From NCBI GenBank assembly GCA_023264735.1, contig JAHFVD010000013.1, forward strand, positions 122,528 through 186,527: a stretch of 64,000 bases of DNA, written 5' to 3'. The position numbers were made by a program, and so were the translations under genes. Numbering within the stretch: the stretch's first letter is position 1; each line of letters begins with the position of its first letter. The notes under the pieces were generated by a model, which did not search any database, was not told the origin of the DNA, and was given only the letters and a program-made list of their open reading frames with translations. The stretch comes from Mycobacterium sp. (GTDB lineage: Bacteria > Actinomycetota > Actinomycetes > Mycobacteriales > Mycobacteriaceae). Shown piece by piece: positions 30,169-43,218 of this stretch.

Positions 30169-30442
30169 GCGTGCTCCTGCTGTCGAATTCGACATCGGCC
30201 CCGGGTGCCTGCGGGCACCGCTCGGGTATTGGGTCCCATCCTCCCCGATGCCACGGCCCGCACTTCCCGAGCCGGATCACGGTCAGCCAACTCCCCCGGA
30301 TCAAGCCGTACTCGGTCAGCGCATCCACGGCGTACTGACTACATGTCGGCGTGAACCGACACGTCGGCAGTCGCAGCGGCGAGATGGTGTGGCGGTAGAG
30401 CTCGATAAAGAAGACCAGCACCCGGACCGGAAGGTGGGTCAC
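30161..30442 (-). CDS. yidD: Membrane protein insertion efficiency factor YidD
   Basis: A 93-residue protein with the family core [48 protein letters not shown], including the conserved cysteines. An amphipathic N-terminal helix ([18 protein letters not shown]) attaches it to the membrane, where it assists YidC. It overlaps rnpA by 4 bp and yidC by 8 bp, so the three are coupled. Confidence 0.94.
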   Translation of the reverse strand: MTHLPVRVLVFFIELYRHTISPLRLPTCRFTPTCSQYAVDALTEYGLIRGSWLTVIRLGKCGPWHRGGWDPIPERCPQAPGADVEFDSRSTHV

Positions 30443-30795
30443 CGCGCCTTCTCCATCAGATCGTGAGTGCGGCGAAGACCGGTTCGCAGCTGCTGCTCGA
30501 GCCGAGCCGAGATCGCGTGCCGGCTGGTGGGCAGCGCACGGATCACGACGCGCTCATCGGGGGTCAGATCCGGCAGAACCGATTTGGCAACATGTCGCAG
30601 TCGACGAGACACCTGATGCCGTTGGACAGCGTTGCCGACGGATTTGGCGACCACCAGACCGATCCGTGGTCCCCCATCGGTCTGCGCCTCACGTCGTGCA
30701 TGCACGACGATGTCCGGCTGCGCCGCTCGCACCCCGTGCTTGATGGTGGCGCCGAACTCCGCAGACCGTGTCATCCGGAACTGAGCCGGGAGCAC
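30439..30795 (-). CDS. rnpA: Ribonuclease P protein component
   Basis: A 118-residue basic protein that assists the RNase P RNA in tRNA 5' maturation. The signature basic helix is [14 protein letters not shown] (about residues 58-71), and [16 protein letters not shown] is at the N-terminus. GTG 30795 is the start, 18 bp after the rpmH stop. Confidence 0.95.
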   Translation of the reverse strand: MLPAQFRMTRSAEFGATIKHGVRAAQPDIVVHARREAQTDGGPRIGLVVAKSVGNAVQRHQVSRRLRHVAKSVLPDLTPDERVVIRALPTSRHAISARLEQQLRTGLRRTHDLMEKAR

Positions 30796-30813
30796 GCCGC
30801 GTGATCTCGTGGA

Positions 30814-30957
30814 TCAGGCAGTCAGTGAACGACGACCCTTGCGCCGCCGGCCCGTCACGATGGCGCGCCCGGCACGGGTGCGCATGCGCAGACGGAAGCC
30901 ATGAACCCGCGCCCGGCGCCGGTTGTTCGGCTGGAAGGTCCGCTTGCCCTTGGCCAC
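30814..30957 (-). CDS. rpmH: 50S ribosomal protein L34
   Basis: A 47-residue protein beginning (V/M)[20 protein letters not shown], containing the universal L34 core [25 protein letters not shown] 30957 has SD AGGAGA. It is the first gene of the minus-strand run rpmH-rnpA-yidD-yidC-khpB-rsmG-parA-parB, which diverges from dnaA. Confidence 0.97.
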
Positions 30958-30990
30958 GGCTGTATCTCCTCGTCGTATGGCGGTCGCTGT

Positions 30991-31020
30991 CCGCTGGACA
31001 CGCTTGCGTGTGTACAGCGG
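30991..31020 (-). promoter_or_regulatory. Two-tier hairpin in the rpmH leader
   Basis: The outer arms are CCGCTG (30991-30996) and CAGCGG (31015-31020). The inner arms are ACACGC (30998-31003) and GCGTGT (31006-31011), with a 2-nt loop. It lies 33 nt upstream of the rpmH start, in its likely 5' UTR. Confidence 0.45.
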
Positions 31021-31557
31021 CGTTCGCGACTGCCGTTGGTAAGCTCTGGTCTCGCTCGTAACCGGCGCGGTCCCGAAACCCGGTCGCAGCCGTATCGCCA
31101 ACGTGTGGGCGACTGTTCGAGGGTACTGACCTCACTTCCCCTGGTCAAACCGCCTTGTCGTGCCGTCGATCACCGCAGGATCCCATGCGGGTCTCCGGTG
31201 ACCTGGGCACAGCCGTCTCAGCCGTCACGGGCAGCCCACGCGCTGTTATACCAACGTGATCAGAATGTTGCAGAACGGTTGGCACCCGCCCCGAAAACTG
31301 TTAGCTTCTGCCAAAGCCGCTTCAACACGAAGCGGTCCGCCAAATCACCAAGCGGGGGCACAGACCGGCGGAAGTCCAGTACGACACCGAATTGCTCGGA
31401 TTAACTGCCGGCCCGAGTTCCTGCGCCGATATGCTGCGAGACGAGGACGACTGTCCTGTCCACACCTGTGGATAACTATGTGGACAGATTTGTCGTCGTC
31501 TCCTTTGCTTTTGTGTACTAGTTGGAATTTGCCCGATCGGACCAGGGGGATCTGTCG
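31021..31557. promoter_or_regulatory. rpmH / dnaA divergent regulatory region
   Basis: It holds the promoters of two essential operons and no convincing gene. A candidate dnaA promoter has -35 TTGGCA (31279-31284) and -10 TAGCTT (31302-31307) with a 17-nt spacer. A DnaA-box cluster follows at 31456-31487. The dnaA SD is AGGGGGA (31544-31550). No clear rpmH -10 was resolved. Confidence 0.5.
31456..31487. promoter_or_regulatory. Cluster of three DnaA boxes in the dnaA leader
   Basis: CTGTCCACA (31456-31464, plus), TTATCCACA (31467-31475, minus, identical to the E. coli consensus) and CTGTCCACA (31479-31487, minus) lie within 32 bp. The first two face each other. They sit about 70-100 bp before the dnaA start and suggest DnaA autoregulation or an accessory origin element. 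Confidence 0.75.
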
Positions 31558-33060
31558 TTGACCGAAGATCCCGGTTCAGCGTTCGCCACGGTGTGGAGCT
31601 CGGTCGTTGCCGAACTCAACGGCGACGGAACTGCGGACTCACGCCTCAGTAATGGCACTGGTGGCGATGCACCGCTGACTCCACAACAACGCGCCTGGCT
31701 CAAGCTCGTCCAGCCGCTCACCATCGCCGAAGGTTTCGCACTGCTGTCGGTGCCGAGCAGTTTCGTCCAGAACGAGATCGAACGGCATCTGCGGACCCAG
31801 ATCGTCGACGCGCTCAGCCGCCGGCTGGGACAGCGGGTCGAGCTCGGGGTGCGCATCGCACCGCCCGATCTCGAGGAGCCCGAAGAATCGGCGGCGCCCG
31901 AGGTGCCCGCCGTCGACCTCGAACTCGACGAGGTCGACGAAGATCGCGAAGCACTGGCCAGCGCCCACGAGACCTGGCCCAGCTATTTCATCGAGCGTCC
32001 GCGTAGCAATACCTCCGCCGAGACACCCGGCACAAGCCTCAACCGGCGCTACACCTTCGACACGTTCGTCATCGGAGCGTCCAACCGATTCGCGCACGCG
32101 GCCGCCCTGGCGATCGCCGAAGCGCCGGCCCGCGCCTACAACCCGTTGTTCATCTGGGGTGAGTCCGGCCTCGGCAAGACACACCTGCTCCATGCGGCAG
32201 GCAATTACGCCCAACGGCTGTTCCCCGGTATGCGGGTGAAGTACGTCTCAACCGAAGAGTTCACCAACGACTTCATCAACTCCCTGCGCGACGACCGCAA
32301 GGTGGCGTTCAAGCGCAGCTACCGCGATATCGACGTGCTACTGGTCGACGACATCCAGTTCATCGAAGGCAAGGAAGGTATCCAGGAAGAGTTCTTCCAT
32401 ACCTTCAACACGCTGCACAACGCCAACAAGCAGATCGTCATCTCCTCCGATCGGCCGCCCAAGCAGCTGGCCACCCTCGAAGACCGGTTGCGAACCAGGT
32501 TCGAGTGGGGACTGATCACCGACGTTCAGCCGCCCGAGTTGGAAACCCGCATCGCCATCCTGCGTAAGAAGGCGCAGATGGAACGGCTCGATGTTCCCGA
32601 CGATGTTCTGGAGCTCATCGCCAGCAGCATCGAGCGCAACATCCGCGAACTCGAGGGCGCCCTAATCCGGGTGACCGCGTTCGCGTCACTGAACAAGACG
32701 CCGATCGACAAGGCTCTGGCCGAAATCGTGTTGCGCGATCTGATCGCCGACGCCGGCACCATGCAGATCAGCACCTCCGTCATCATGGCCGCCACCGCCG
32801 AGTACTTCGACACGACCCTCGAGGAATTGCGGGGCCCCGGTAAGACCAGGGCGCTGGCTCAGTCCCGGCAGATCGCGATGTACCTCTGCCGTGAACTCAC
32901 CGATCTCTCGCTGCCCAAGATCGGCCAGGCGTTCGGCCGCGACCACACCACAGTCATGTACGCCGAGAAGAAGATTCGCGGCGAAATGGCCCATCGGCGT
33001 GAGGTCTTCGATCACGTCAAGGAACTCACCACACGGATTCGTCAGCGTTCCAAGCGCTGA
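31558..33060 (+). CDS. dnaA: Chromosomal replication initiator protein DnaA
   Basis: A 500-residue AAA+ initiator. Domain I lies at about 1-85 ([38 protein letters not shown]), with an acidic linker after it. The AAA+ domain has Walker [10 protein letters not shown] (about 200-208) and Walker B LLVDDIQF (about 261-268). Domain IV contains the box-recognition helix [17 protein letters not shown] 31558 is chosen because it follows SD AGGGGGA by 7 nt and matches the remembered mycobacterial N-terminus (TxDPGSxFxTVW). A GTG-type start at 31522 would overlap the SD. Confidence 0.97.
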   Translation: MTEDPGSAFATVWSSVVAELNGDGTADSRLSNGTGGDAPLTPQQRAWLKLVQPLTIAEGFALLSVPSSFVQNEIERHLRTQIVDALSRRLGQRVELGVRIAPPDLEEPEESAAPEVPAVDLELDEVDEDREALASAHETWPSYFIERPRSNTSAETPGTSLNRRYTFDTFVIGASNRFAHAAALAIAEAPARAYNPLFIWGESGLGKTHLLHAAGNYAQRLFPGMRVKYVSTEEFTNDFINSLRDDRKVAFKRSYRDIDVLLVDDIQFIEGKEGIQEEFFHTFNTLHNANKQIVISSDRPPKQLATLEDRLRTRFEWGLITDVQPPELETRIAILRKKAQMERLDVPDDVLELIASSIERNIRELEGALIRVTAFASLNKTPIDKALAEIVLRDLIADAGTMQISTSVIMAATAEYFDTTLEELRGPGKTRALAQSRQIAMYLCRELTDLSLPKIGQAFGRDHTTVMYAEKKIRGEMAHRREVFDHVKELTTRIRQRSKR

Positions 33061-33569
33061 AATCCCACTTTTTCTGTCACCTGAGCAAAAAACTTTGGTC
33101 ACTGTCGTACCACTCGTCACACTCTTGGCTTGTGCAAACGGCTGTGGACAACACAGGGCAACTCCGCCGAAGTACGTGAATGACAAGGAACAACCGTCGG
33201 CTGTGCACACGCGCCCTGTGATTCGCCTCCGGTCATACACAACTCATGCACATGCCGTCACCGCACCCGAGCAGGGCATCGACGGTCCGGTCCACAGGTT
33301 GCACAGGCCCTATTACTGTTGCTGTTATCTATCTTCCAATTTCTTCTTTGAAGACAGGCTTGGGGAGAAGCAGGTTCACAGGGCGTCCGGGCGGGTCTCG
33401 CGGTGCTCTTGTCACCCCGATCGATTAGCTTTCAAGATGGCGTCCGACGCTCTACGGTTGTTCTTCTGACTGCCGTTCTGCGGCTGTCGCTCACAGATCA
33501 CGCTCGCCGCTGCTCGGCAGGGGTGGACGTTGGTCGGGGTTATTGGGTGATGAAGGGACATGGGTGCAC
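33061..33569. other. oriC: oriC (dnaA-dnaN intergenic region)
   Basis: A non-coding 509 bp between dnaA and dnaN, the mycobacterial origin location. It has one perfect DnaA box, TTGTCCACA, on the minus strand at 33143-33151. Weaker 7/9 boxes lie at 33202-33210 (minus) and 33288-33296 (plus, CGGTCCACA), and a 6/9 box at 33372-33380. An AT-rich unwinding candidate is at 33311-33353. The dnaN promoter must lie in the last 150 bp. Confidence 0.9.
33311..33353. other. AT-rich DNA-unwinding-element candidate in oriC
   Basis: A 43-bp stretch is only about 30% G+C against roughly two-thirds in the surrounding genome, with runs such as TTCCAATTTCTTCTTTG. It lies just right of the 33288 DnaA-like box, the usual arrangement for duplex opening. 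Confidence 0.6.
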
Positions 33570-34757
33570 GTGGCAACTACGACGGTTGGCTCCGACTTGA
33601 AGTTCCGCCTGGTGCGGGAAGACTTCGCCGATGCGGTGGCCTGGGTTGCGCGTAATCTCCCGACCCGTCCGACGGTCCCGGTGCTGGCCGGAGTGTTGCT
33701 CACCGGTTCTGACGAGGGTTTGATCATCTCCGGCTTCGACTACGAAGTTTCCGCCGAAGTGCGTGTTCCTGCCGAAATCGCCTCTCCTGGAAGCGTTTTG
33801 GTATCCGGTCGGCTGTTGTCCGATATCACCAGGGCGCTACCGGCCAAGCCGGTGGATGTCAGTGTCGAGGGCACCCGGGTGTCGTTGACGTGCGGTAGCG
33901 CACGATTCTCGCTGCCGACGATGGCGGTGGAGGATTACCCGGCGCTGCCGGAGTTGCCCGAGGAGACCGGTGTCGTCTCGGCCGATCTGTTCGGCGAGGC
34001 GATCGGTCAGGTCGCCGTGGCCGCGGGGCGCGATGACACGCTGCCGATGCTGACCGGTATCCGGGTGGAGATTTCTGGTGAGGCAGTGGTTTTGGCTGCC
34101 ACCGACCGGTTCCGCCTGGCCGTGCGTGAGCTGACATGGGCGACGTCCTCGCCGAGCCTGGAAGCTGCGGTGCTGGTGCCGGCCAAGACTTTGGCCGAGG
34201 CGGCGAAAGCCGGGACCTCGGGTGCCGAGGTGAGTCTGGCGCTCGGTGCCGGTTCGACGGTCGGTAAAGAGGGGCTGCTGGGAATCCGCAGCGGCGGCAA
34301 GCGCAGTACCACTCGCCTGCTCGACGCCGAGTTCCCGAAATTCCGTCAGCTGCTACCCGCCGAGCACACCGCGATCGCGACCATCAGCGTCGCCGAACTG
34401 ACTGACGCCATCAAGCGTGTGGCGCTGGTCGCCGATCGTGGCGCGCAGGTTCGGATGGAGTTCAGCGAGGGTGTGCTGCATCTGTCGGCCGGTGCCGATG
34501 ATGTCGGCCGCGCTGAAGAGGATCTGTCGGTTGACTTTGCCGGTGAGCCGCTGACGATCGCGTTCAACCCGACTTATCTGACTGACGGGCTGGGCTCGTT
34601 GCATTCCGACCGGGTGACATTCGGTTTCACCACGCCGAGCCGGCCCGCGGTGCTGCGGCCGGCGAATGGTGATGAACAGGTGGAAGGCACCGGGCCGTTC
34701 CCCGCCGTTCAGACCGACTACGTATATCTGTTGATGCCGGTCCGGCTACCCGGTTAA
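33570..34757 (+). CDS. dnaN: DNA polymerase III beta clamp
   Basis: A 395-residue sliding clamp with three repeated clamp domains. Recognisable stretches are [43 protein letters not shown] and the C-terminal [16 protein letters not shown] 33570 ([14 protein letters not shown]) corresponds to the M. smegmatis start (MATTT). The in-frame GTG at 33564 has better SD spacing (GAAGGG at 33552-33557, 6 nt), so the start is uncertain by two codons. It is the first gene of the dnaN-gnd-recF-dciA run. Confidence 0.96.
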   Translation: MATTTVGSDLKFRLVREDFADAVAWVARNLPTRPTVPVLAGVLLTGSDEGLIISGFDYEVSAEVRVPAEIASPGSVLVSGRLLSDITRALPAKPVDVSVEGTRVSLTCGSARFSLPTMAVEDYPALPELPEETGVVSADLFGEAIGQVAVAAGRDDTLPMLTGIRVEISGEAVVLAATDRFRLAVRELTWATSSPSLEAAVLVPAKTLAEAAKAGTSGAEVSLALGAGSTVGKEGLLGIRSGGKRSTTRLLDAEFPKFRQLLPAEHTAIATISVAELTDAIKRVALVADRGAQVRMEFSEGVLHLSAGADDVGRAEEDLSVDFAGEPLTIAFNPTYLTDGLGSLHSDRVTFGFTTPSRPAVLRPANGDEQVEGTGPFPAVQTDYVYLLMPVRLPG

Positions 34758-34783
34758 CTCGGACCTGACCTAGAGAGGCACAC

Positions 34784-35677
34784 ATGCAGTTGGGTTTGGT
34801 CGGTCTTGGAAAAATGGGCTTCAACATGCGCCAGCGCTTGCGCGAAGGCGGACACGAAGTCATCGGATATGACCCAAGGCCTGAGGTGACGGACGTTCCG
34901 ACCCTGGCCGGGTTGGCCGAGGCGTTGAGCGCTCCCCGCGTCGTCTGGGTCATGGTTCCCTCGGGCCCGATCACCGATGACACCATCAGCGAGCTGGCCG
35001 AGGTTCTCAGCCCGGGTGACTTGGTCGTCGACGGTGGCAACTCCAAGTACACCGAGGACGGTAAGCACGCGGAACTCCTTGGGAAGAACGGGATTTCGTT
35101 CGTCGACGCGGGTGTTTCCGGTGGAATCTGGGGCTTGGCCGAAGGTTACGGCCTGATGGTCGGTGGCAGCGACGAGGATGTCGCCCGGGTGATGCCGATC
35201 TTCGAGACTCTGCGTCCGCCCGGTGATCTTGCCGATGGTTTCGTCCATGCCGGCCCGGTTGGTGCGGGTCACTACGCCAAGATGGTGCACAACGGCATCG
35301 AGTACGGGCTGATGATGGCCTACGCCGAAGGCTATGAATTGCTGGCCGCCGAATCGCTGATCACCGACACCCAGGCGGTGATCCAGGCCTGGACCAACGG
35401 CACGGTGGTTCGGTCATGGCTGCAGCAGCTGTTGGCCAAGGCACTGAAGGAAGATCCGTCGTTCGACGCGATTTCGGGCTACACCGAGGATTCCGGTGAG
35501 GGCCGCTGGACCGTCGAAGAGGCGATCCGCCACCGGGTGCCGATGCCGGTGATCGCAGCGTCGTTGTTCGCGAGGTTCGCCTCCCGGCAAGAAGATTCGC
35601 CGACGATGAAGGCGGTTTCCGCGCTGCGCAACCAGTTTGGTGGACACGCCGTCAAGCGGGTCTCGGTGTCGGGATAG
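34784..35677 (+). CDS. gnd: 6-phosphogluconate dehydrogenase, decarboxylating (short GndB type)
   Basis: A 297-residue enzyme producing ribulose-5-phosphate, CO2 and reduced cofactor in the pentose phosphate pathway. The Rossmann motif is GLVGLGKMGFNMRQRL at the N-terminus, the substrate motif is DAGVSGGIWGLAEGYGLMVGG (about 108-128), and the catalytic motif is GAGHYAKMVHNGIEYG (about 163-178). The short form (about 300 residues, not 480) is often NAD-preferring. Its place between dnaN and recF is typical of M. smegmatis and other rapid growers and absent from M. tuberculosis. The SD is AGAGAGG. Confidence 0.95.
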   Translation: MQLGLVGLGKMGFNMRQRLREGGHEVIGYDPRPEVTDVPTLAGLAEALSAPRVVWVMVPSGPITDDTISELAEVLSPGDLVVDGGNSKYTEDGKHAELLGKNGISFVDAGVSGGIWGLAEGYGLMVGGSDEDVARVMPIFETLRPPGDLADGFVHAGPVGAGHYAKMVHNGIEYGLMMAYAEGYELLAAESLITDTQAVIQAWTNGTVVRSWLQQLLAKALKEDPSFDAISGYTEDSGEGRWTVEEAIRHRVPMPVIAASLFARFASRQEDSPTMKAVSALRNQFGGHAVKRVSVSG

Positions 35678-35686
35678 CGAGGCCCG

Positions 35687-36832
35687 ATGTACGTCCGGCA
35701 CCTGGCGCTACGCGACTTTCGGTCGTGGCAACACGTCGAGCTCGAGTTGGCGCCGGGCCGGACGGTCTTCGTTGGTCCGAACGGCTACGGCAAGACGAAT
35801 CTCGTTGAAGCACTGTGGTACTGCGCCACCATCGGGTCTCATCGGGTCGCCACGGACGCGCCGCTGATCCGGGCCGGCGCCGAACGTGCAGTGGTCTCGG
35901 CAATCGTCGTCAACGAGGGGCGTGAGCTTGCGGTTGATATCGAGATCGCGGCGGGCCGGGCGAATAAGGCGCGGTTGAATCGTTCTCCGGTCCGCAGCAC
36001 CCGCGAAGTGGTCGGGGCTGTGCGTGCGGTGCTGTTCGCACCGGAGGATCTGGCCCTGGTACGTGGCGACCCCGGGGAACGCCGCCGGTATCTTGACGAA
36101 CTCGCTTCGGTGCGCCGGCCGCGGGTCGCCGCGATTCGCGCGGACTACGAAAAGGTGCTCAAGCAACGCACCGCTCTTCTGAAATCCGCTGCGGGAGGCC
36201 GTTTTCGGGGAGATGTAGGCGTGCTCGAGACACTCGACGTGTGGGATGGCCACCTGGCCGCGCACGGTGCGGAGCTGATGGCCGCCCGTATCGAGCTGAC
36301 CAATCTGCTGGCCCCCGAAGTGGAAAAGGCCTACCAGCTGCTGGCTCCGGCCTCACGGCCGGCCGCGATTGGCTACCGCAGCAGCGTCGAATTGGACGGC
36401 GCCGGACAGGATGTCGAATATCTGGAAGCCGCGCTCCTGGCCGGACTGGCTGCCCGGCGCGGCGCTGAACTGGAACGGGGTGTGTGTCTGGTCGGGCCGC
36501 ACCGCGACGATCTGGAATTACGCCTGGGCGACCAGCCGGCCAAGGGTTTCGCCAGTCACGGCGAATCCTGGTCCATGGCATTGGCTTTGCGGCTGGCCTC
36601 CTATGAATTGCTGCGCACGGAGGGCAGCGAACCGGTGCTGATTCTCGACGATGTGTTCGCCGAGTTGGACAATGCCCGCCGCCGCGCGCTCGCCGGAGTC
36701 GCGGCCAACGCGGAACAGGTGCTGATCACCGCCGCTGTCGGCGAGGACATCCCGCCGGACTGGGATGCCACCCGAATCGGAATTACGTTGCGCGACGACG
36801 ACGCTGGCCGGATGTCGGAGGTGACCGCATGA
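35687..36832 (+). CDS. recF: DNA replication and repair protein RecF
   Basis: A 381-residue SMC-like ATPase that helps load RecA at gaps. Walker A is [17 protein letters not shown] (about residues 27-43), the signature region is [20 protein letters not shown], and Walker B is [16 protein letters not shown] (about 318-333). It lies 9 bp after gnd and overlaps dciA by 4 bp. Confidence 0.96.
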   Translation: MYVRHLALRDFRSWQHVELELAPGRTVFVGPNGYGKTNLVEALWYCATIGSHRVATDAPLIRAGAERAVVSAIVVNEGRELAVDIEIAAGRANKARLNRSPVRSTREVVGAVRAVLFAPEDLALVRGDPGERRRYLDELASVRRPRVAAIRADYEKVLKQRTALLKSAAGGRFRGDVGVLETLDVWDGHLAAHGAELMAARIELTNLLAPEVEKAYQLLAPASRPAAIGYRSSVELDGAGQDVEYLEAALLAGLAARRGAELERGVCLVGPHRDDLELRLGDQPAKGFASHGESWSMALALRLASYELLRTEGSEPVLILDDVFAELDNARRRALAGVAANAEQVLITAAVGEDIPPDWDATRIGITLRDDDAGRMSEVTA

Positions 36833-37401
36833 CCGAACCCGATGACGAGGCGGACGAAGTGAAGGGCCCACCCGAGCACCTCGCCGGACTCGCCGGGATG
36901 GATCTAGTGCGCCGCACGCTGGAGGAAGCCCGTGGCGCGGCACGCAGTCAGGGTAAGGAAGTCGGCCGTGGACGCCGCTCCCCCAGGGCCCGCCGCAGTG
37001 CCGAACGGGACGGCCGCCGGCGCTGGTCGGGGCCAGGGCCGGATGGCCGTGACCCGCAGCCGCTGGGGACGGTGGCCAATGAACTGGCGAAGTCACGCGG
37101 CTGGACACCCAAAGTCGCCGAGGGTGCGGTGTTCGCGCAGTGGCCCACAGTCGTCGGCGACCAGATTGCCGAGCATGCCGAACCGACGGCGCTGCGCGAC
37201 GGCGTGCTGAGTGTGGCCGCCGAGTCGACCGCCTGGGCGACCCAGTTGCGGATGGTCCAGGCACAGTTGCTGGCCAAGATCGCCGCGGCGGTCGGCGACG
37301 GCGTGGTGACGGCGCTGAAGATCACCGGTCCGGTGGCTCCGTCGTGGCGGAAGGGCAAGTTGCACATCTCCGGGCGGGGGCCGCGCGACACCTACGGCTG
37401 A
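36829..37401 (+). CDS. dciA: DciA-family replicative helicase operator (DUF721, Rv0004)
   Basis: A 190-residue protein. A basic, probably disordered N-terminus (about 1-75, [19 protein letters not shown]) precedes the compact DUF721/DciA domain (about 76-180), with [62 protein letters not shown]. DciA replaces DnaC/DnaI in most bacteria and assists loading of the DnaB helicase. The start overlaps recF by 4 bp. Confidence 0.93.
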   Translation: MTEPDDEADEVKGPPEHLAGLAGMDLVRRTLEEARGAARSQGKEVGRGRRSPRARRSAERDGRRRWSGPGPDGRDPQPLGTVANELAKSRGWTPKVAEGAVFAQWPTVVGDQIAEHAEPTALRDGVLSVAAESTAWATQLRMVQAQLLAKIAAAVGDGVVTALKITGPVAPSWRKGKLHISGRGPRDTYG

Positions 37402-39639
<2,238 letters not shown>

Positions 39640-39667
39640 CCCCGCGTAGGGACAAAAGAGGACTCAC

Positions 39668-42199
39668 ATGACTGACACCACCCTGCCACCCGACGAGGAA
39701 GCCGGCGACCGCATCGAGCCGGTCGACATCCAGCAGGAGATGCAGCGCAGCTACATCGACTATGCGATGAGCGTCATCGTCGGGCGCGCGTTGCCCGAGG
39801 TGCGTGACGGCTTGAAGCCGGTGCACCGCCGCGTGCTCTACGCGATGTTCGACTCCGGGTTCCGGCCCGACCGTGGCCACGCGAAGTCCGCACGCTCGGT
39901 CGCCGAGACGATGGGTAACTATCACCCGCACGGTGACTCGTCGATCTACGACACCCTGGTGCGCATGGCCCAGCCGTGGTCGCTGCGCTACCCGCTGGTC
40001 GACGGTCAGGGCAACTTCGGCTCGCCGGGCAACGATCCGGCGGCCGCCATGCGGTACACCGAAGCCCGGCTGACCCCGCTGGCCATGGAGATGCTGCGTG
40101 AAATCGACGAGGAGACAGTCGATTTCATCCCGAACTACGACGGACGCGTGCAGGAGCCGACGGTTCTGCCCAGCCGGTTCCCGAACCTGCTGGCCAACGG
40201 CTCGGGCGGTATCGCGGTCGGCATGGCCACCAACATCCCGCCACACAACCTGCGCGAGCTGGCCGAGGCCGTCTACTGGTGCCTGGACAATCATGAGGCC
40301 GACGAAGAGGCGACGCTGGAAGCGTGCCGCGAACGGGTCAAGGGCCCGGACTTCCCCACCCACGGTCTGATCGTCGGATCGTCGGGCATCAACGACGCGT
40401 ACACGACGGGCCGCGGCTCGATCCGGATGCGCGGCGTCGTGGAGATCGAGGAGGACTCGCGCGGTCGTACGTCGATCGTGATCACCGAGTTGCCCTACCA
40501 GGTCAACCACGACAACTTCATCACCTCGATCGCCGAGCAGGTCCGCGACGGCAAGCTCGGCGGCATCTCCAATATCGAAGACCAGTCCAGTGACCGGGTG
40601 GGTCTGCGCATCGTCGTGGAGATCAAGCGCGACGCCGTGGCCAAGGTGGTGCTGAACAACCTCTACAAGCACACCCAGCTGCAGACCAGCTTCGGCGCCA
40701 ACATGCTGTCGATCGTCGACGGGGTGCCCAGGACGCTGCGCCTGGACCAGATGATCCGCTACTACGTCGAGCACCAACTCGATGTGATCATCCGGCGCAC
40801 CCGCTACCGGCTGCGTAAGGCCAACGAGCGGGCCCACATCCTGCGCGGTCTGGTCAAGGCACTGGACGCCCTCGACGAGGTCATCGCCCTGATCCGCGCC
40901 TCGGAGAGTGCCGACGTCGCCCGGGTCGGCTTGATGGAACTGCTCGATGTCGACGAGATCCAGGCGCAGGCCATCCTCGATATGCAGCTGCGCCGGCTGG
41001 CCGCGCTGGAGCGTCAGCGCATCGTCGACGACCTGGCCAAGATCGAGGCCGAGATCGCGGACTTGGAAGACATCCTGGCCAAGCCGGAACGCCAACGCGC
41101 GATCGTCCGCGACGAACTCGCCGAACTGGCTGACAAGTACGGCGACGACCGGCGCACCCGGATCATCGCCTCCGACGGCGACGTCTCCGATGAGGACCTG
41201 ATCGCCCGCGAGGACGTCGTCGTCACCATCACCGAAACCGGTTACGCCAAGCGGACCAAGACCGACCTGTACCGCAGCCAGAAGCGTGGCGGCAAGGGTG
41301 TGCAGGGCGCGGGTCTCAAGCAGGACGACATCGTGCGGCACTTCTTCGTGTCGTCGACGCACGACTGGATCCTGTTCTTCACCACGCAGGGCCGGGTGTA
41401 CCGGGCCAAGGCCTACGAGCTGCCGGAGGCGTCGCGGACCGCGCGCGGCCAGCACGTGGCGAACCTGCTGGCGTTCCAGCCCGAGGAGCGGATCGCTCAG
41501 GTCATTCAGATCAAGAGTTACGAGGACGCGCCCTACCTGGTGCTGGCCACGCGCAACGGCTTGGTGAAGAAGTCGAAGCTGACCGATTTCGACTCCAACC
41601 GCTCGGGCGGCATCGTCGCGGTGAATCTGCGCGACGGCGACGAACTGGTCGGTGCGGTGCTGTGCTCCGCGGAGGACGATCTGTTGCTGGTCAGTGCCAA
41701 CGGGCAGTCGATCCGGTTCTCGGCCACCGACGATGCACTGCGCCCGATGGGGCGGGCCACCTCGGGTGTGCAGGGCATGCGGTTCAACGAGGACGACCGC
41801 CTGCTGTCGCTGAACGTCGTGATCGAAGGCACATACCTGCTGGTGGCGACGGCCGGTGGTTACGCGAAGCGGACGGCCATCGACGAGTACACCGTGCAGG
41901 GACGGGGCGGTAAAGGCATCCTGACCATTCAATACGACCGCAGGCGTGGCAGTCTGGTGGGCGCATTGGTGGTCGACGAAGACAGTGAGTTGTATGCCAT
42001 CACCTCGAGCGGCGGCGTCATCCGCACCGCTGCTCGTCAGGTCCGCAAGGCCGGGCGCCAGACAAAGGGCGTTCGCTTGATGAACCTGGGTGAGGGCGAC
42101 ACACTGTTAGCCATTGCCCGCAATGCCGAGGAGCAGGACAGCACGGACGACGAGACCGTGGTGGACGCTGAATCCGACGAGACATCCGACGAGTCGTAG
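39668..42199 (+). CDS. gyrA: DNA gyrase subunit A
   Basis: An 843-residue subunit. It holds the winged-helix breakage-reunion domain with catalytic Tyr in [15 protein letters not shown] context, the coiled-coil gate, and a C-terminal beta-pinwheel with the GyrA box QKRGGKG (about residue 538). The quinolone-determining segment reads [10 protein letters not shown]: residue 91 is Ser (codon 39938-39940), where M. tuberculosis and M. smegmatis have Ala. There is no intein. It lies 28 bp after gyrB with SD AAAGAGG. The acidic C-terminal tail is typical. Confidence 0.97.
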   Translation: MTDTTLPPDEEAGDRIEPVDIQQEMQRSYIDYAMSVIVGRALPEVRDGLKPVHRRVLYAMFDSGFRPDRGHAKSARSVAETMGNYHPHGDSSIYDTLVRMAQPWSLRYPLVDGQGNFGSPGNDPAAAMRYTEARLTPLAMEMLREIDEETVDFIPNYDGRVQEPTVLPSRFPNLLANGSGGIAVGMATNIPPHNLRELAEAVYWCLDNHEADEEATLEACRERVKGPDFPTHGLIVGSSGINDAYTTGRGSIRMRGVVEIEEDSRGRTSIVITELPYQVNHDNFITSIAEQVRDGKLGGISNIEDQSSDRVGLRIVVEIKRDAVAKVVLNNLYKHTQLQTSFGANMLSIVDGVPRTLRLDQMIRYYVEHQLDVIIRRTRYRLRKANERAHILRGLVKALDALDEVIALIRASESADVARVGLMELLDVDEIQAQAILDMQLRRLAALERQRIVDDLAKIEAEIADLEDILAKPERQRAIVRDELAELADKYGDDRRTRIIASDGDVSDEDLIAREDVVVTITETGYAKRTKTDLYRSQKRGGKGVQGAGLKQDDIVRHFFVSSTHDWILFFTTQGRVYRAKAYELPEASRTARGQHVANLLAFQPEERIAQVIQIKSYEDAPYLVLATRNGLVKKSKLTDFDSNRSGGIVAVNLRDGDELVGAVLCSAEDDLLLVSANGQSIRFSATDDALRPMGRATSGVQGMRFNEDDRLLSLNVVIEGTYLLVATAGGYAKRTAIDEYTVQGRGGKGILTIQYDRRRGSLVGALVVDEDSELYAITSSGGVIRTAARQVRKAGRQTKGVRLMNLGEGDTLLAIARNAEEQDSTDDETVVDAESDETSDES

Positions 42200-42229
42200 C
42201 GCGGTAGGGCGGACAGGTAAGGAGTGGCG

Positions 42230-43078
42230 GTGAGCGCACCGAACGAGCCGGGCCAACCCGGACCGGGTGCTAACGGTGGATCCGGCGAGGTTCCACCCTG
42301 GCAACGCGGTGCGGCGCGGGCACGACAGGGCGGTGCACCGCAGCGACCGGCCGGCGAGGGTCAGCCTCGTCCGCCGGCCCCGCCCGCGGGTCCTCCGTCG
42401 AGCATCGAGGCCCGGGTGAACCGGTTCATCACCGGCTCGGCTGCACCCGATCTGTCCGGGTCGGGCGCAGCGCCTCCACCGCCGTCCCGGCCCGAGAACG
42501 ACGCTCCGCCGAATCGTCCGGAACCGCGTCCCGAGCCAAGGCCCGAGCAGCGCACTGAGGTCGTGCGCCCGGAGGGCTACGGCAGCGAGCTGCCGGATCT
42601 GTCGGGGTCGACACCGCCCAAACCGGTGGCCCAGCAGCGCAAGCCGGCACCGGAGCAACCGGCGCGTCCGGCCGGGGCGGTCGCTCGGGTTGCGTTGGCG
42701 GCGAACCGCTCTCGCGGGCCGGTGCGAGCCAACATGCAGATCCGGCACATCGATCCGTGGAGCGCGCTGAAGGTGTCGCTGCTGCTGTCGGTGGCGTTGT
42801 TCTTCGTGTGGATGGTCGCGGTTGCGCTGCTCTATCTGGTGCTCGGTGGCATGGGCGTGTGGACCAAGCTCAACAGCAACGTCGGCGACCTGCTGACAGC
42901 CACCAGCGGTGGCGGCGGTGAGCTGGTGTCCAGCGGGACGATCTTCGGCGGCGCGGCGCTGATCGGACTGGTGAACATCGTGCTGCTGACGGCGATGGCG
43001 ACCGTCGGGGCGTTCATCTACAACCTGTCCACCGACATCGTCGGCGGTATCGAGGTCACGCTGGCCGACCGGGACTAG
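42230..43078 (+). CDS. DUF3566 membrane protein (Rv0007-like)
   Basis: A 282-residue protein. The N-terminal Pro/Ala/Arg-rich cytoplasmic half is low-complexity (about 1-170). The DUF3566 domain follows ([54 protein letters not shown]), with two TM helices (about 187-210 and 245-268). The function of this actinobacterial family is unknown; it is conserved after gyrA. GTG 42230 is 5 nt after SD AAGGAG; an in-frame GTG at 42224 overlaps the SD. Confidence 0.9.
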   Translation: MSAPNEPGQPGPGANGGSGEVPPWQRGAARARQGGAPQRPAGEGQPRPPAPPAGPPSSIEARVNRFITGSAAPDLSGSGAAPPPPSRPENDAPPNRPEPRPEPRPEQRTEVVRPEGYGSELPDLSGSTPPKPVAQQRKPAPEQPARPAGAVARVALAANRSRGPVRANMQIRHIDPWSALKVSLLLSVALFFVWMVAVALLYLVLGGMGVWTKLNSNVGDLLTATSGGGGELVSSGTIFGGAALIGLVNIVLLTAMATVGAFIYNLSTDIVGGIEVTLADRD

Positions 43079-43142
43079 CGCTCGCGGTTTGGGCGCAGCC
43101 CTGCGGGTGCGGTAATCTCGGCGCTCGGTCGTATGCAAATAC

Positions 43143-43216
43143 GGGCCTATAGCTCAGGTGGTTAGAGCGCTTCGCTGATAACGAAGAGGTCGGAGGTTCG
43201 AGTCCTCCTAGGCCCA
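43143..43216 (+). tRNA. ileT: tRNA-Ile (GAT)
   Basis: A 74-nt cloverleaf. Acceptor arms are GGGCCTA (43143-43149) and TAGGCCC (43209-43215), with discriminator A. The D arm is AGCTCAGGTGGTTAGAGC, the anticodon stem CTTCG/CGAAG encloses loop CTGATAA with anticodon GAT, and the T arm is GGAGGTTCGAGTCCTCC. CCA is not encoded. It sits after gyrA as in other mycobacteria. Confidence 0.97.
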
Positions 43217-43218
43217 CG

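Noticed and set aside
31256..31561. Short plus-strand frames upstream of dnaA
   Set aside because: They cover the promoter and DnaA boxes and have no family features.
39668..42199. Intein in gyrA (known in some mycobacteria)
   Set aside because: The gene is a continuous 843 codons with the quinolone region intact.
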